Both the position numbers and the translations under genes were made by a program. This document shows positions 47,883 through 56,499 of a stretch of 64,000 nt of DNA, one piece after another. The notes beneath the pieces are model-generated. The model was given only the letters and a program-made list of their open reading frames with translations, searched no databases and was not told the DNA's origin. Location: contig NC_008043.1 of NCBI RefSeq assembly GCF_000014065.1, forward strand, positions 510,001 to 574,000, given 5' to 3'. This DNA is from Ruegeria sp. TM1040. Its GTDB lineage: Bacteria > Pseudomonadota > Alphaproteobacteria > Rhodobacterales > Rhodobacteraceae. Position 1 is the first letter of the stretch. Each line of letters starts with the position of its first letter.

Positions 47883-48086
47883 ATGAAACTCTATCGTTTT
47901 CTGAGCGAAGATGACACATCTGCGTTTTGTCACAAGGTGACGGATGCGCTCAACAAGGGCTGGGAGCTCTATGGCAGTCCGACCCAGACCTTTGATCCCG
48001 TAAAGGGCATCATGCGCTGCGGTCAGTCGGTGGTCAAAGAGGTGGACGGCACCTACACGCCCGACACCAAATTGGGAGCGCACTGA
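47883..48086 (+). CDS. DUF1737 small protein
   Basis: 67 residues: MKLYRFLSEDDTSAFCHKV, then ALNKGWELYGSPTQTFD. This is the DUF1737 pattern, a short protein found next to acyl-CoA enzymes in this group. It lies four bases after the NnrU gene and one base before the hydratase gene, so all three are probably cotranscribed. Confidence 0.85.
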   Translation: MKLYRFLSEDDTSAFCHKVTDALNKGWELYGSPTQTFDPVKGIMRCGQSVVKEVDGTYTPDTKLGAH

Positions 48087-48087
48087 C

Positions 48088-49128
48088 ATGAGCAAGACCA
48101 ACCACGGGCGTTTCTTTGAGGATTACAAACTGGGCGAGGTGATCCGCCATGCGGTGCCGCGCACCGTGTCGGGCGGTGAGCGGGCATTGTATCATGCGCT
48201 CTATCCGGCGCGACATGCGCTCTATTCCTCGGATGAATTTGCCCGTTCGGTTGGTCTGACCCATGACAACGGCGCGCCGCTGGAGGATCTGGCGGCGTTC
48301 CATATCGTCTTTGGCAAGACGGTGCCGGATATCTCGCTCAATGCGGTGGCGAACCTTGGGTATGCCGAGGGGCGCTGGCTTTTGCCGGTCTATCCGGGCG
48401 ACACCTTGCGCGCCGAGAGCGAGGTGATCGGGCTCAAGCAGAACTCCAACGGCAAGACAGGCGTGGTCTGGGTCCGCACGCGCGGGCTCAACCAGCGCGA
48501 TGACTGCGTGCTCGAATACGTGCGTTGGGTGATGGTCCGAAAGGGCAACCTGGACGCCGATGCACCGGAGACCTGCGTGCCGGAGCTGAAACCGGCTTTG
48601 GCCGCGGAAGATCTGGCGCTGCCTGCGGGGCTTGATTTCACGTCCTATGATTTTGCACTGGCCGGAGAGCCGCATCGCTGGGGGGACTACGCCATTGGCG
48701 AGCAGATCGACCATGTGGATGGCGTCACGGTGGAAGAGGCCGAGCATATGCTTGCCACCCGCCTGTGGCAGAACACGGCCAAGGTCCATTTCGACAGCAC
48801 CGCGCGCCCGGATGGCAGCCGGTTGATTTACGGCGGTCATGTGATCTCGATGGCGCGGGCCTTGTCGTTCAACGGGTTGGCGAATGCGCAGATGATCGTG
48901 GGGCTGAATGGCGGTGCCCATGCCAACCCTTGTGTCTCTGGTACAACGATCCGGGCGTGGTCCGAGGTTCTGGATAAGGCGCAGACCGCAGCGCCCGGTG
49001 TGGGCGCGATCCGCTTGCGTCTCGTGGCCACCTCTGGCGGTGCACCCTTTGCCTTGAAAGGCGCGGATGGGAAATATGTGCCAGAGGTGCTGCTGGATCT
49101 GGATTACTGGGCATTGATGCCGCTGTGA
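48088..49128 (+). CDS. mch: mesaconyl-CoA hydratase (MaoC type)
   Basis: Interconverts mesaconyl-CoA and beta-methylmalyl-CoA in the ethylmalonyl-CoA pathway of acetyl-CoA assimilation. It has 346 residues, close to the 343 of the Rhodobacter enzyme as I recall. Double hot-dog layout: first half with DYKLGEVIRHAVPRTVSGGE, HIVFGKTVPDISLNAVANLG; second half with DYAIGEQIDHVDGVTVEEAE, GGHVISMARALSFNGLANAQ. It is coded with the malyl-CoA lyase-type gene upstream, which acts on the next intermediate. The dispersed repeat follows its stop. Confidence 0.88.
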   Translation: MSKTNHGRFFEDYKLGEVIRHAVPRTVSGGERALYHALYPARHALYSSDEFARSVGLTHDNGAPLEDLAAFHIVFGKTVPDISLNAVANLGYAEGRWLLPVYPGDTLRAESEVIGLKQNSNGKTGVVWVRTRGLNQRDDCVLEYVRWVMVRKGNLDADAPETCVPELKPALAAEDLALPAGLDFTSYDFALAGEPHRWGDYAIGEQIDHVDGVTVEEAEHMLATRLWQNTAKVHFDSTARPDGSRLIYGGHVISMARALSFNGLANAQMIVGLNGGAHANPCVSGTTIRAWSEVLDKAQTAAPGVGAIRLRLVATSGGAPFALKGADGKYVPEVLLDLDYWALMPL

Positions 49129-49136
49129 TGCAGACC

Positions 49137-49210
49137 GGGAAGGGGGCGCTGCCCCCTCGCGCCGCTTCTGACGAAGCGGCCCTCACCCCCGGGATATTTT
49201 GGGTTAGAAG
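49137..49210 (+). repeat. dispersed intergenic repeat, copy 2
   Basis: Shares with 31925-31993 the hairpin GGGGGCGCTGCCCCC and the tail CCCCCGG plus GATATTTTGGGTTAGAAG. A second hairpin (CCGCTTCTGACGAAGCGG) lies between the two conserved blocks. It sits between mch and the histidine phosphatase gene and ends just before the latter's ribosome-binding site. Confidence 0.65.
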
Positions 49211-49223
49211 AGGAGGGGCCTCT

Positions 49224-49799
49224 GTGGCGCAGGTTCTGTATCTGACGCATCCCGAGGTGGGTATTGATCCGGCGGTGGCGGTTCCTGATTGGGGGTTGAG
49301 CGCCCATGGTGCGGCGCGGGTGGCGGATCTGGCCAAGCGCGGCGCATGGAATGGCTGGCATGTGGTGACAAGTGCGGAGCGTAAGGCGTTGGAGACGGCA
49401 TGGCCGCTTGCTGCCGCAGCGGGCTCTGCCGTTGAGGTGCGTCCTGACATGCATGAAAATGACCGCTCGGCCACGGGGTATCTGCCGGGGGCGGAGTTTG
49501 AGGCCGTGGCGGATGCGTTTTTTGCCTACCCTGAGGTCTCGGTGCGGGGATGGGAGCGGGCGGTGGACACGCAGGCGCGGATCATCCGCGAGGTGCAGGC
49601 TGTATTAGCGGCACAACGCGGGCGGGATGTGATCTTTTGTGGTCATGGCGCTGTGGGCACACTTTTGTATTGTGCGCTGGCCGGAGAAGCGATCTCGCGC
49701 CGCTGGGATCAGACCGGGGGTGGGCATTATTTTTCATTCGATCTTGAGCATATGACACCTATGACGCATTGGCAGGCGCTGGAGACGCTCTGGCGTTAA
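49224..49799 (+). CDS. histidine phosphatase superfamily protein
   Basis: 191 residues from GTG at 49224, chosen because AGGAGGGG lies six bases upstream and the more distal in-frame start at 49125 would translate the intergenic repeat. The fold marks are the N-terminal LYLTHPEVGID, where the usual RHG is degenerate (THP), the SAERKALETAWPLA segment, and the second His in IFCGHGAVGTLL. Whether it is an active phosphatase is uncertain because the arginine of the first motif is not obvious. Confidence 0.78.
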   Translation: MAQVLYLTHPEVGIDPAVAVPDWGLSAHGAARVADLAKRGAWNGWHVVTSAERKALETAWPLAAAAGSAVEVRPDMHENDRSATGYLPGAEFEAVADAFFAYPEVSVRGWERAVDTQARIIREVQAVLAAQRGRDVIFCGHGAVGTLLYCALAGEAISRRWDQTGGGHYFSFDLEHMTPMTHWQALETLWR

Positions 49800-49876
49800 G
49801 CGGATGTGTAAGGATCGCGGGGTAGCCTCTGGCGACTCAGTGATTAATTCTGACTGTTATACTTGGGATTTGACTT

Positions 49877-49907
49877 TGTGATCACAGCAATCTGGCTTGT
49901 GATCACA
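49877..49907. promoter_or_regulatory. paired TGTGATCACA palindromes upstream of sdhC
   Basis: Exact copies at 49877-49886 and 49898-49907, starts 21 bases apart, ending 115 bases before the sdhC start codon. Arrangement and distance match the pair upstream of sucC, so a shared regulator of the TCA operons is likely. Confidence 0.75.
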
Positions 49908-50021
49908 ACGTGTAGAAATTGCCCCGAACGGCAGCGATAACAGCGGATTTTTACCACTCGTTTGCGTGACAGGGCGCAAAAATAGGCTAAAACGTCGACA
50001 GCTAACCGGAAAGGAGCCAAC

Positions 50022-50405
50022 ATGGCCGATGTCAATCGGGGCAAACGCCCGCTTTCGCCGCATTTGACCATTTATCGCCCGCAGCTCACCTCTATGTCGT
50101 CGATCATGGTGCGCATCACCGGAATCGCGGCGCTTGCGGTGGCGCTGCTTGTGGTGTGGTGGCTCTTGGCCGCTGCCACCTCCGAGAGCGCCTTTGCGTT
50201 CATCGACGGGCTGTTGCGCAGCTGGCTGGGAGACATCGTGATGCTCCTCGCGGCCTGGGCGATCTTTTATCACATGCTCGGACGCCTGCGTCACGTGGTC
50301 TGGGACTTCGGCTACTGCCTTGAGGTCGAAACCTCTGAGAAGCTGGGCGTGGGCATGTTTATTGGCGCAACCGTACTGACCGTCCTTGCGGCGCTCGTGG
50401 TCTGA
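50022..50405 (+). CDS. sdhC: succinate dehydrogenase cytochrome b556 subunit
   Basis: Membrane anchor of complex II carrying haem and the quinone site, 127 residues. The start ATG at 50022 follows AAAGGAG. The family segment RPLSPHLTIYRPQLTSMSSI is followed by RITGIAAL and two further hydrophobic stretches; the haem-ligand region is HMLGRLRHVVWD. It begins the sdh operon. Confidence 0.95.
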   Translation: MADVNRGKRPLSPHLTIYRPQLTSMSSIMVRITGIAALAVALLVVWWLLAAATSESAFAFIDGLLRSWLGDIVMLLAAWAIFYHMLGRLRHVVWDFGYCLEVETSEKLGVGMFIGATVLTVLAALVV

Positions 50406-50419
50406 GGGAGCACATAATC

Positions 50420-50791
50420 ATGAACTATCTAACTGACCGCAAACGCGCAGAAGGCCTTGGGGCCGGGGGGGCAGGCACCCATCATCACTGGCAGATGATG
50501 GTGAGCTCGATCCTCCTTGTGGTTCTGGTGCCGGCCTTTGTGATCACCTTTGGGCTTGGTCTCGGTGGCACCTACGAAGAGGTGCTGGCTTACTATGGCC
50601 GTCCGGTGCCCGCGATCATCACTGGTCTCACGCTGGTGGTTGGCATCATCCATCTGATGCGCGAGGCGCAGGTCGCGGTGGAGGACTACATGCATGGGCT
50701 GGCGGAAAAGCTGACGCTGATCGCAGTTGCAGCCCTGTCCTACACGATGATTGCCGCGGGGCTTTTTGCCCTCGTCAAGCTCGCCCTGTGA
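50420..50791 (+). CDS. sdhD: succinate dehydrogenase hydrophobic membrane anchor
   Basis: Second anchor subunit, 123 residues with three membrane segments (MVSSILLVVLVPAFVITFGL, PAIITGLTLVVGIIHLM, IAVAALSYTMIAAGLFALV). The N-terminal GLGAGGAGTHHHWQ and the loop HLMREAQVAVEDYMH are typical of the alphaproteobacterial SdhD. It lies 14 bases after sdhC. Confidence 0.93.
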   Translation: MNYLTDRKRAEGLGAGGAGTHHHWQMMVSSILLVVLVPAFVITFGLGLGGTYEEVLAYYGRPVPAIITGLTLVVGIIHLMREAQVAVEDYMHGLAEKLTLIAVAALSYTMIAAGLFALVKLAL

Positions 50792-50815
50792 CCCGCGCGG
50801 TAAGGAACAAAGACG

Positions 50816-52624
50816 ATGACAGCAGCATATGAATATGAAACCCATGAATATGACGTGGTGGTTGTGGGCGCCGGCGGCGCCGGTCTGCGGGCGACGCTTG
50901 GCATGGCCGAGCAGGGTCTGCGCACAGCCTGCGTAACCAAGGTCTTCCCGACCCGCTCGCACACCGTGGCCGCACAGGGGGGCATCGCCGCCTCGCTTGG
51001 CAACATGGGGCCCGACAGCTGGCAGTGGCACATGTATGACACCGTCAAAGGCTCGGATTGGCTGGGTGACACGGATGCGATGGAATATCTCGCCCGTGAG
51101 GCGCCCAAAGCGGTCTACGAACTTGAGCACTACGGCGTGCCGTTCTCGCGGACGGAAGAAGGCAAGATCTATCAGCGTCCCTTCGGGGGTCACACCACCG
51201 AGTTTGGTGAAGGCCCGCCGGTGCAGCGCACCTGTGCCGCCGCCGACCGGACCGGCCACGCGATCCTGCACACGCTCTATGGGCAGAGCCTCAAGAACAA
51301 CGCGGAATTCTATATCGAGTATTTCGCCATCGACCTGATCATGTCCGAGGACGGGCAATGTCAGGGTGTGGTGTGCTGGAAGCTCGATGATGGCACCATG
51401 CATGTCTTCAACGCCAAGATGGTGGTGCTGGCGACCGGCGGTTATGGCCGTGCCTATTTCTCTGCGACCTCGGCCCATACCTGCACCGGCGACGGTGGCG
51501 GTATGGTAGCGCGCGCGGGTCTGCCGCTTCAGGATATGGAGTTTGTGCAGTTCCACCCGACCGGCATCTACGGCTCCGGCTGTCTGATCACCGAGGGCGC
51601 GCGCGGCGAAGGCGGCTACCTGACGAACTCCGAGGGTGAGCGCTTTATGGAGCGGTATGCGCCCAACTATAAAGACCTCGCACCGCGCGACTATGTCTCG
51701 CGCTCCATGACCATGGAGATCCGCGAAGGTCGTGGTGTGGGTGAGCATGGCGACCATATCCACCTGAACCTCAGCCACTTGCCGGCCGAAGCGCTGGCGG
51801 AGCGTCTGCCGGGGATTTCCGAGTCTGCAAAAATCTTTGCAGGTGTCGACGTCACCAAAGAGCCGATCCCGGTTCTGCCGACCGTGCACTACAACATGGG
51901 CGGTATCCCCACGAACTATTGGGGTGAGGTGCTGAACCCCACTGAGGACAACCCGACCGGTGTTGTTCCGGGTCTTATGGCCGTGGGTGAGGCGGGCTGT
52001 GCCTCTGTGCATGGTGCCAACCGTCTGGGCTCCAACTCTCTCATCGACCTTGTGGTCTTTGGCCGTGCATCGGCGATCCGCGCCGGCAAGGTCGTGGACC
52101 CAGAGGCCCCCAACCCGGTGCTGAACCAGGCGTCCATCGACAAGGCCTTTGATCGCTTTGACGGGCTGCGCAACGCCAAGGGTGGCACGCCGACCGCGGA
52201 ACTGCGCCTTGAGATGCAGCGCACCATGCAGGCGGATGCGGCGGTGTTCCGCACCGACAAGACCCTCAAGGAAGGCGTCGAGAAGATGGAGGTGATCGCG
52301 GCCAAGCTCGACGATCTCCATGTCACCGATACCTCGTTGGTGTGGAACTCCGACTTGATGGAGACGCTCGAGCTTACCAACCTGATGCCCAACGCGCTGG
52401 CGACCATCGTTGGCGCTGAGGCGCGCAAGGAAAGCCGTGGTGCCCATGCGCATGAGGATTACGCCGAGCGTGACGATGAAAACTGGCGTGTGCACACCGT
52501 GGCACGGGTTGAGGGCAACAAGACCTCCCTCAGCTATCGTCCGGTGATTGTTGATCCGCTGACCAATGAGGACGCCGGTGGCATCAGCCTCAAGAAGATC
52601 GCGCCCAAGGCTCGGACCTTCTAA
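50816..52624 (+). CDS. sdhA: succinate dehydrogenase flavoprotein subunit
   Basis: Catalytic subunit oxidising succinate to fumarate, 602 residues. The FAD motif [19 protein letters not shown], the covalent flavin His segment [17 protein letters not shown], the substrate-site HPTGIYGSG with EGARGEGG, and GAGGNRLGSNS-like [18 protein letters not shown] are intact. ATG at 50816. Its TAA stop is directly abutted by the ATG of the sulfotransferase gene (52625), so that gene is translated with it. Confidence 0.97.
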   Translation: MTAAYEYETHEYDVVVVGAGGAGLRATLGMAEQGLRTACVTKVFPTRSHTVAAQGGIAASLGNMGPDSWQWHMYDTVKGSDWLGDTDAMEYLAREAPKAVYELEHYGVPFSRTEEGKIYQRPFGGHTTEFGEGPPVQRTCAAADRTGHAILHTLYGQSLKNNAEFYIEYFAIDLIMSEDGQCQGVVCWKLDDGTMHVFNAKMVVLATGGYGRAYFSATSAHTCTGDGGGMVARAGLPLQDMEFVQFHPTGIYGSGCLITEGARGEGGYLTNSEGERFMERYAPNYKDLAPRDYVSRSMTMEIREGRGVGEHGDHIHLNLSHLPAEALAERLPGISESAKIFAGVDVTKEPIPVLPTVHYNMGGIPTNYWGEVLNPTEDNPTGVVPGLMAVGEAGCASVHGANRLGSNSLIDLVVFGRASAIRAGKVVDPEAPNPVLNQASIDKAFDRFDGLRNAKGGTPTAELRLEMQRTMQADAAVFRTDKTLKEGVEKMEVIAAKLDDLHVTDTSLVWNSDLMETLELTNLMPNALATIVGAEARKESRGAHAHEDYAERDDENWRVHTVARVEGNKTSLSYRPVIVDPLTNEDAGGISLKKIAPKARTF

Positions 52625-53497
52625 ATGACCTCTGCGCCTCCCAGAATTCTCTGCGTCGGCACGCATCACAAGACGGGTACCGTCTGGATGCGGCGTGTCT
52701 GGCGCGAGATCGGGGAGGCGCTCTCTATTCCCTTTGTTCCGGTTCACAATCCGCAGAACTGGACACGTATCCCCACCAAGGGGCGCGTGATTGTTGCAAA
52801 CTGGGGTGCGCGCTTTGCGCCTGATTTGTTCGACACCCCGGAGGCGCGGTTCCTGCATGTAATCCGTGATCCGCGCGATGTCCTGATTTCGGGCGCGCGC
52901 TATCACGAGGACGCACCGGGGCGCTCGGAGCGGTTCTTGCACAAAGCGCGTGCGGATCTTGGCGGTCTGACCTACCAGCAGCATCTGCGCAGCTTGCCCA
53001 GCCGCGACGACAAGTTGCGGTTCGAGATGGGGGAGATGCATCAGCGTACCCTGACCGAGATGCTCGATTGGCCCTATGGCCACCCGCGTGCCTTTGACGT
53101 CACCTTTGAGACGCTGATGGCCGATACTGGCTGCGAGACCTTCGCGGCAGCGCTGGAGTTCTTTGGTTTTGACGCGCCAGAGGTCGAGGTTGCGCAGAAG
53201 ATCTTCTTCAAGCATGCGCTTTTTGGTGGCTTCAGTGATAAAAACTCTGACGGCACCACGGATCGCAGGCTGAACGCCCATGTGGCACCGGGCGCGAAAC
53301 GCGGCTGGCGGCAGGTATTCTCGGCCGAGATCGCCGAAGATTATTGCGCACGCTTTGGCGCGGCGCTGGTGCGCCTGGGCTATGAAACGGACGCGCGGGC
53401 GTGGTGCGATGCGATCGCGCCGAAGACAGCGATCCCGGAGCCCGCGCATATGGTGCAGCCGCCCCCTTTGGGGCTGGCGATGGGGGGGATGGCATGA
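52625..53497 (+). CDS. sulfotransferase-like protein 1, within the sdh operon
   Basis: 290 residues. The PAPS 5'-phosphosulfate loop is CVGTHHKTGTVWMRRVW and the 3'-phosphate segment is LHVIRDPRDVLISGARYHED, both standard for the sulfotransferase superfamily. No signal peptide. The start follows the sdhA stop with no spacing (TAAATG), and its stop overlaps the next gene by four bases, so it is embedded in the sdh operon ahead of sdhB. The acceptor is unknown; a polysaccharide or a small metabolite is possible. A PAPS-independent role cannot be ruled out. Confidence 0.85.
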   Translation: MTSAPPRILCVGTHHKTGTVWMRRVWREIGEALSIPFVPVHNPQNWTRIPTKGRVIVANWGARFAPDLFDTPEARFLHVIRDPRDVLISGARYHEDAPGRSERFLHKARADLGGLTYQQHLRSLPSRDDKLRFEMGEMHQRTLTEMLDWPYGHPRAFDVTFETLMADTGCETFAAALEFFGFDAPEVEVAQKIFFKHALFGGFSDKNSDGTTDRRLNAHVAPGAKRGWRQVFSAEIAEDYCARFGAALVRLGYETDARAWCDAIAPKTAIPEPAHMVQPPPLGLAMGGMA

Positions 53498-54360
53498 CCT
53501 CTGTCGCTGCTTTCGCCACCTCACCAAACGCCTGGGAGGCGCTCGGCATCCGGCCTGCGCGCGCCCTGCGCATGATCGGCATGCGGCGCTCTGGCAATCA
53601 CGCGATTGCCAACTGGCTGCAGCGCAACGCCGAGCGTGCGGTGTTTCTGAACAACTGTCGCCCGACGCGCGACCCGCTCCTGAGCCACAATGGCATCGAG
53701 GTCGGCGGCGCGCGTTTTGCAGGCGATCCCGTCGAGGCGGCGGCTGAGGCGGGCGAGGGGGCGCTGCTATTGGTGTCTTATGAGGACACGATCCATCAGC
53801 GTTTTGTGACCAAGGACAATCTGTCCGGCCCCTACAAAAGCGCTAATTTCAGTGCTGAGTTGTTGATCTATCGCAGCTTTCTGAACTGGAGCGCCTCGCT
53901 TCTGAAAAAGCTGCAGCGCAACGAGAGTTACCGCGCGGCGGACCGGATGGCGGTCGCTGCGCGCGCTGTGGCGACCTATGGCGACCTGCTTGTCGAGGTT
54001 CTCGAAGCGCCGCAGGACGGTCGGGTTGCGATCTGCTATGACGCCTGGGCGCAGGATGAGCTTTATCGCGCGCGGCTGCTCTCGGATCTGGGTCTGAGCC
54101 TGCGCGACAACAGCCTGGGCGATGTCCAGCCCTACGGCGGCGGGTCGAGCTTTCAAGACAGCGCCACGGACCCCGCAGAGCTGCAGCCGTCCGCGCGCTG
54201 GCGCGAGATGGCCCGGGACCCCGAGTATCAGGCCCTGTTGCAGGTCGCCGCATTGGACCGCGCCTTCATGGATCGCGTTGATGCGCTTTTCCCCGCAGAT
54301 GCCGCGCTGATGGCGCGCCTGCCGGATCTTCCCGCTCTGGACGTGGAGGCAGACCTGTGA
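53494..54360 (+). CDS. sulfotransferase-like P-loop protein 2, within the sdh operon
   Basis: 288 residues from ATG at 53494 (ATGA overlap with the previous stop); the longer frame from 53401 lies in the preceding gene. The N-terminal loop LRMIGMRRSGNHAIANWLQR is the P-loop of a sulfotransferase-related group in which the loop reads RRSGNHA. The other conserved segments are VFLNNCRPTRDPLL, LLLVSYEDTIHQRF and IYRSFLNWSASLL, the last filling the place of the RDP segment. Pairing with protein 1 suggests joint action on one acceptor. No signal peptide. It is followed by a 129-base gap before sdhB. Confidence 0.75.
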   Translation: MTSVAAFATSPNAWEALGIRPARALRMIGMRRSGNHAIANWLQRNAERAVFLNNCRPTRDPLLSHNGIEVGGARFAGDPVEAAAEAGEGALLLVSYEDTIHQRFVTKDNLSGPYKSANFSAELLIYRSFLNWSASLLKKLQRNESYRAADRMAVAARAVATYGDLLVEVLEAPQDGRVAICYDAWAQDELYRARLLSDLGLSLRDNSLGDVQPYGGGSSFQDSATDPAELQPSARWREMARDPEYQALLQVAALDRAFMDRVDALFPADAALMARLPDLPALDVEADL

Positions 54361-54489
54361 CCTCCCGCCCGATGAACACGCGCAGCGATTGCGCCCGAAA
54401 TGACGCCCGGATCTGTCCGGGCCCAGCCCTCTCCCCGCATGTGCTGCCGCTGGCAGCCCATGTGGGCAGCTAAGCAAGGAGACACGATC

Positions 54490-55269
54490 ATGGTCGAATT
54501 CGCACTTCCGAAAAACTCCAGGATCACCACTGGCAAGACGTGGCCCAAGCCTGAAGGCGCAACCAATGTGCGCAAGTTCCAGATCTACCGCTGGAACCCG
54601 GACGATGGCAAAAACCCCAGCGTGGACACGTATTTCCTCGATATGGACAAATGCGGTCCGATGGTTCTGGACGCGCTCATCAAGATCAAGAACGAGATCG
54701 ACCCGACGCTGACCTTCCGCCGCTCCTGCCGCGAGGGCATCTGTGGCTCCTGTGCGATGAACATCGACGGGATCAACACGCTGGCCTGTATCTATGGTCT
54801 CGACGAGATCAAGGGCGACGTGAAGATCTATCCGCTGCCGCATATGCCGGTGGTGAAGGACCTTATTCCCGATCTCACGCATTTCTATGCCCAGCATGCC
54901 TCGATCATGCCGTGGCTTGAGACCAAGACCAACCGTCCCGCCAAAGAGTGGAAGCAGTCCATCGAGGACCGCAAGAAGCTTGACGGGCTTTATGAGTGCG
55001 TGATGTGCGCGTCCTGCTCCACCTCCTGCCCGAGCTACTGGTGGAACGGCGACCGTTACCTCGGCCCTGCCGCGCTGCTGCATGCCTATCGCTGGATCAT
55101 CGACAGCCGCGACGAGGCAACCGGTGAGCGTCTCGACAATCTTGAAGACCCGTTCAAGCTCTACCGCTGCCACACCATCATGAACTGCGCCAAGACCTGC
55201 CCCAAAGGCCTGAACCCCGCCAAGGCGATCGCGCATATCAAGAAACTGATGGTCGAACGCACCGTTTGA
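54490..55269 (+). CDS. sdhB: succinate dehydrogenase iron-sulfur subunit
   Basis: Electron transfer subunit with [2Fe-2S], [4Fe-4S] and [3Fe-4S] clusters, 259 residues. The ligand segments are [17 protein letters not shown] with [22 protein letters not shown] and [20 protein letters not shown] at 54490 with AAGGAGAC upstream; the in-frame frame to 54400 lacks a good start. It is separated from sdhA by the two sulfotransferase-like genes (1.87 kb), and closes the operon at a strong terminator. Confidence 0.97.
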   Translation: MVEFALPKNSRITTGKTWPKPEGATNVRKFQIYRWNPDDGKNPSVDTYFLDMDKCGPMVLDALIKIKNEIDPTLTFRRSCREGICGSCAMNIDGINTLACIYGLDEIKGDVKIYPLPHMPVVKDLIPDLTHFYAQHASIMPWLETKTNRPAKEWKQSIEDRKKLDGLYECVMCASCSTSCPSYWWNGDRYLGPAALLHAYRWIIDSRDEATGERLDNLEDPFKLYRCHTIMNCAKTCPKGLNPAKAIAHIKKLMVERTV

Positions 55270-55323
55270 CCGGGACGGCTTGATCACGACTGTCTGATCG
55301 AGGCCGATAGGTCACGAGATTTG

Positions 55324-55354
55324 CCCCGTAGCCCATGGCGGCTGCGGGGTTTTT
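55324..55354 (+). terminator. rho-independent terminator of the sdh operon
   Basis: CCCCGTAGCC (55324-55333) pairs with GGCTGCGGGG (55340-55349), one T:G wobble, six-base loop, followed by five T (55350-55354). It lies 55 bases after the sdhB stop. Confidence 0.9.
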
Positions 55355-55389
55355 GTTTGCGTTCTGATACGAATTGCAAACCGAGAACG

Positions 55390-55442
55390 GCCCCCGATCC
55401 TGGGTGGGGGTGAAGCCCCCTCCCGTGGGGAGGGTCGGGGGC
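55390..55442 (+). repeat. three-way-junction palindrome in the gap after sdhB
   Basis: The outer stem GCCCCCGA (55390-55397) with TCGGGGGC (55435-55442) encloses two hairpins: GGGGG-TGAAG-CCCCC (55406-55420) and CTCC-CGTG-GGAG (about 55420-55432). The rest of the gap 55355-55804 holds no convincing gene. The shape suggests a dispersed palindromic element (REP-like) or a structured RNA; the sequence alone cannot tell. Confidence 0.5.
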
Positions 55443-55804
55443 TGTTCGGCCTGTCGGCCAAACGGGACTTCTTGGTTCATTATCAAAAACAGGCGGCCGC
55501 CCATTGGGGCGGGGAGTTGGCTGGGGTGGAAAGCCCCACGTCCGAAAGTGAGCTCGGATCGGACCCAGCCTGCACCCAATGAGGGGGTGGTCTCTGGCGG
55601 GCCAGTCTCCTGAGGGTCTTGGTGTCGCGACGCATCGATCCTGACAGATCTTCCTAAATTCCGGTTCAACAGGGCGTACGCCGGGGGCGCAACGGATCCG
55701 GCGCGCTTTGCTTGCAAGGGGCGCATAACCCCTTTGCAAAACTGTCTGATGCGGCAGTGCAGCATCGTACCTAAATTGGCCCCCAGGGAGGCGCTGATAC
55801 TGAC

Positions 55805-56011
55805 ATGACGAAAGACACCGCAATGACAACCGTGATCCCCGCCCCTATGACCCCGACTGCTCTTGATCAGGCCGAAGCTGCCCTCAGCCCCGCTGCGGTC
55901 GCGCTGGCTGTGCTTGAGGAAAGCTGGGCCTATTACACCCCCGAAGCCCCTGTGGTGAGCCGCGATATCGACGCCGTGGATGGCGTGCTGGCCTATTACG
56001 AAGCTGCCTGA
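55805..56011 (+). CDS. small hypothetical protein
   Basis: 68 residues, ATG at 55805 (an internal ATG at 55823 would give MTTVIPAPMTPT). It is Ala/Val/Pro-rich at the start and ends with VLEESWAYYTPEAPVVSRDI then VDGVLAYYEAA. No membrane segment. The acidic, repetitive C-terminus with YY pairs looks like real coding rather than noise, but I do not recognise the family. It lies 450 bases past the sdh terminator and so needs its own promoter. Confidence 0.55.
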   Translation: MTKDTAMTTVIPAPMTPTALDQAEAALSPAAVALAVLEESWAYYTPEAPVVSRDIDAVDGVLAYYEAA

Positions 56012-56071
56012 GGGCGCCAGCACTTGAGGCGGTCCCTTGAACCGGCCTGCGCCAACCGATAGGTCTCCTGC

Positions 56072-56260
56072 ATGCCGGTTCTTCTGCTCCTTCTTTTGCT
56101 CGGCGTGTTGGGCTATCTGTTCTGGCGGCGCAAAACCACAACGCTGACACGCGATTGCCGCTGGCGGCGCGCGCCGGGTGGCAATGGCTGGCACTGCGCC
56201 TTTTGTGGTGCCAGCGATCCCGACCCAACTCCACCCCGCGATTGTCAAAGGCCGCGCTAG
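56072..56260 (+). CDS. small membrane-anchored protein with CxxC
   Basis: 62 residues: one N-terminal membrane segment (VLLLLLLLGVLGYLFWRR), then a basic TRDCRWRRAPGG segment and WHCAFCGASD with a CxxC. The pattern of one helix plus a short Cys pair suggests a small membrane protein with a partial zinc site (three Cys: DC, CAFC). ATG at 56072. Function unknown, and it could be a chance frame. Confidence 0.5.
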   Translation: MPVLLLLLLLGVLGYLFWRRKTTTLTRDCRWRRAPGGNGWHCAFCGASDPDPTPPRDCQRPR

Positions 56261-56499
56261 AGCAGCCGCAAGCGCCCCGCCGCCCCGCGAGGGGCGGCGC
56301 CGGGCCCCAAGGCTTTGCCCGGCATCTGTGATGCAGGGCCAAAGGGGCGGGAGCCCCCCCTCGCGCATTCCATGACCCTATCTGGCGATGCCGCCGTTCG
56401 TTCCGGGTGAGGTGAAGCTCCGCGAAGAGCCCAAAGCGAACATTGGCCGTGCGAGCAGCGAACGACGGCTTAGGAGGTTCGCTGCCAAGCCGCATAGGC

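Noticed and set aside
50537-50547. TTGTGATCACC, a near match to the TCA palindrome
   Set aside because: Lies inside sdhD coding sequence, is imperfect and single, so it is probably chance.
50429-53527. 1032-codon minus-strand frame across sdhD, sdhA and the sulfotransferase gene
   Set aside because: Antisense artefact of high GC third positions; it spans three well-supported genes.
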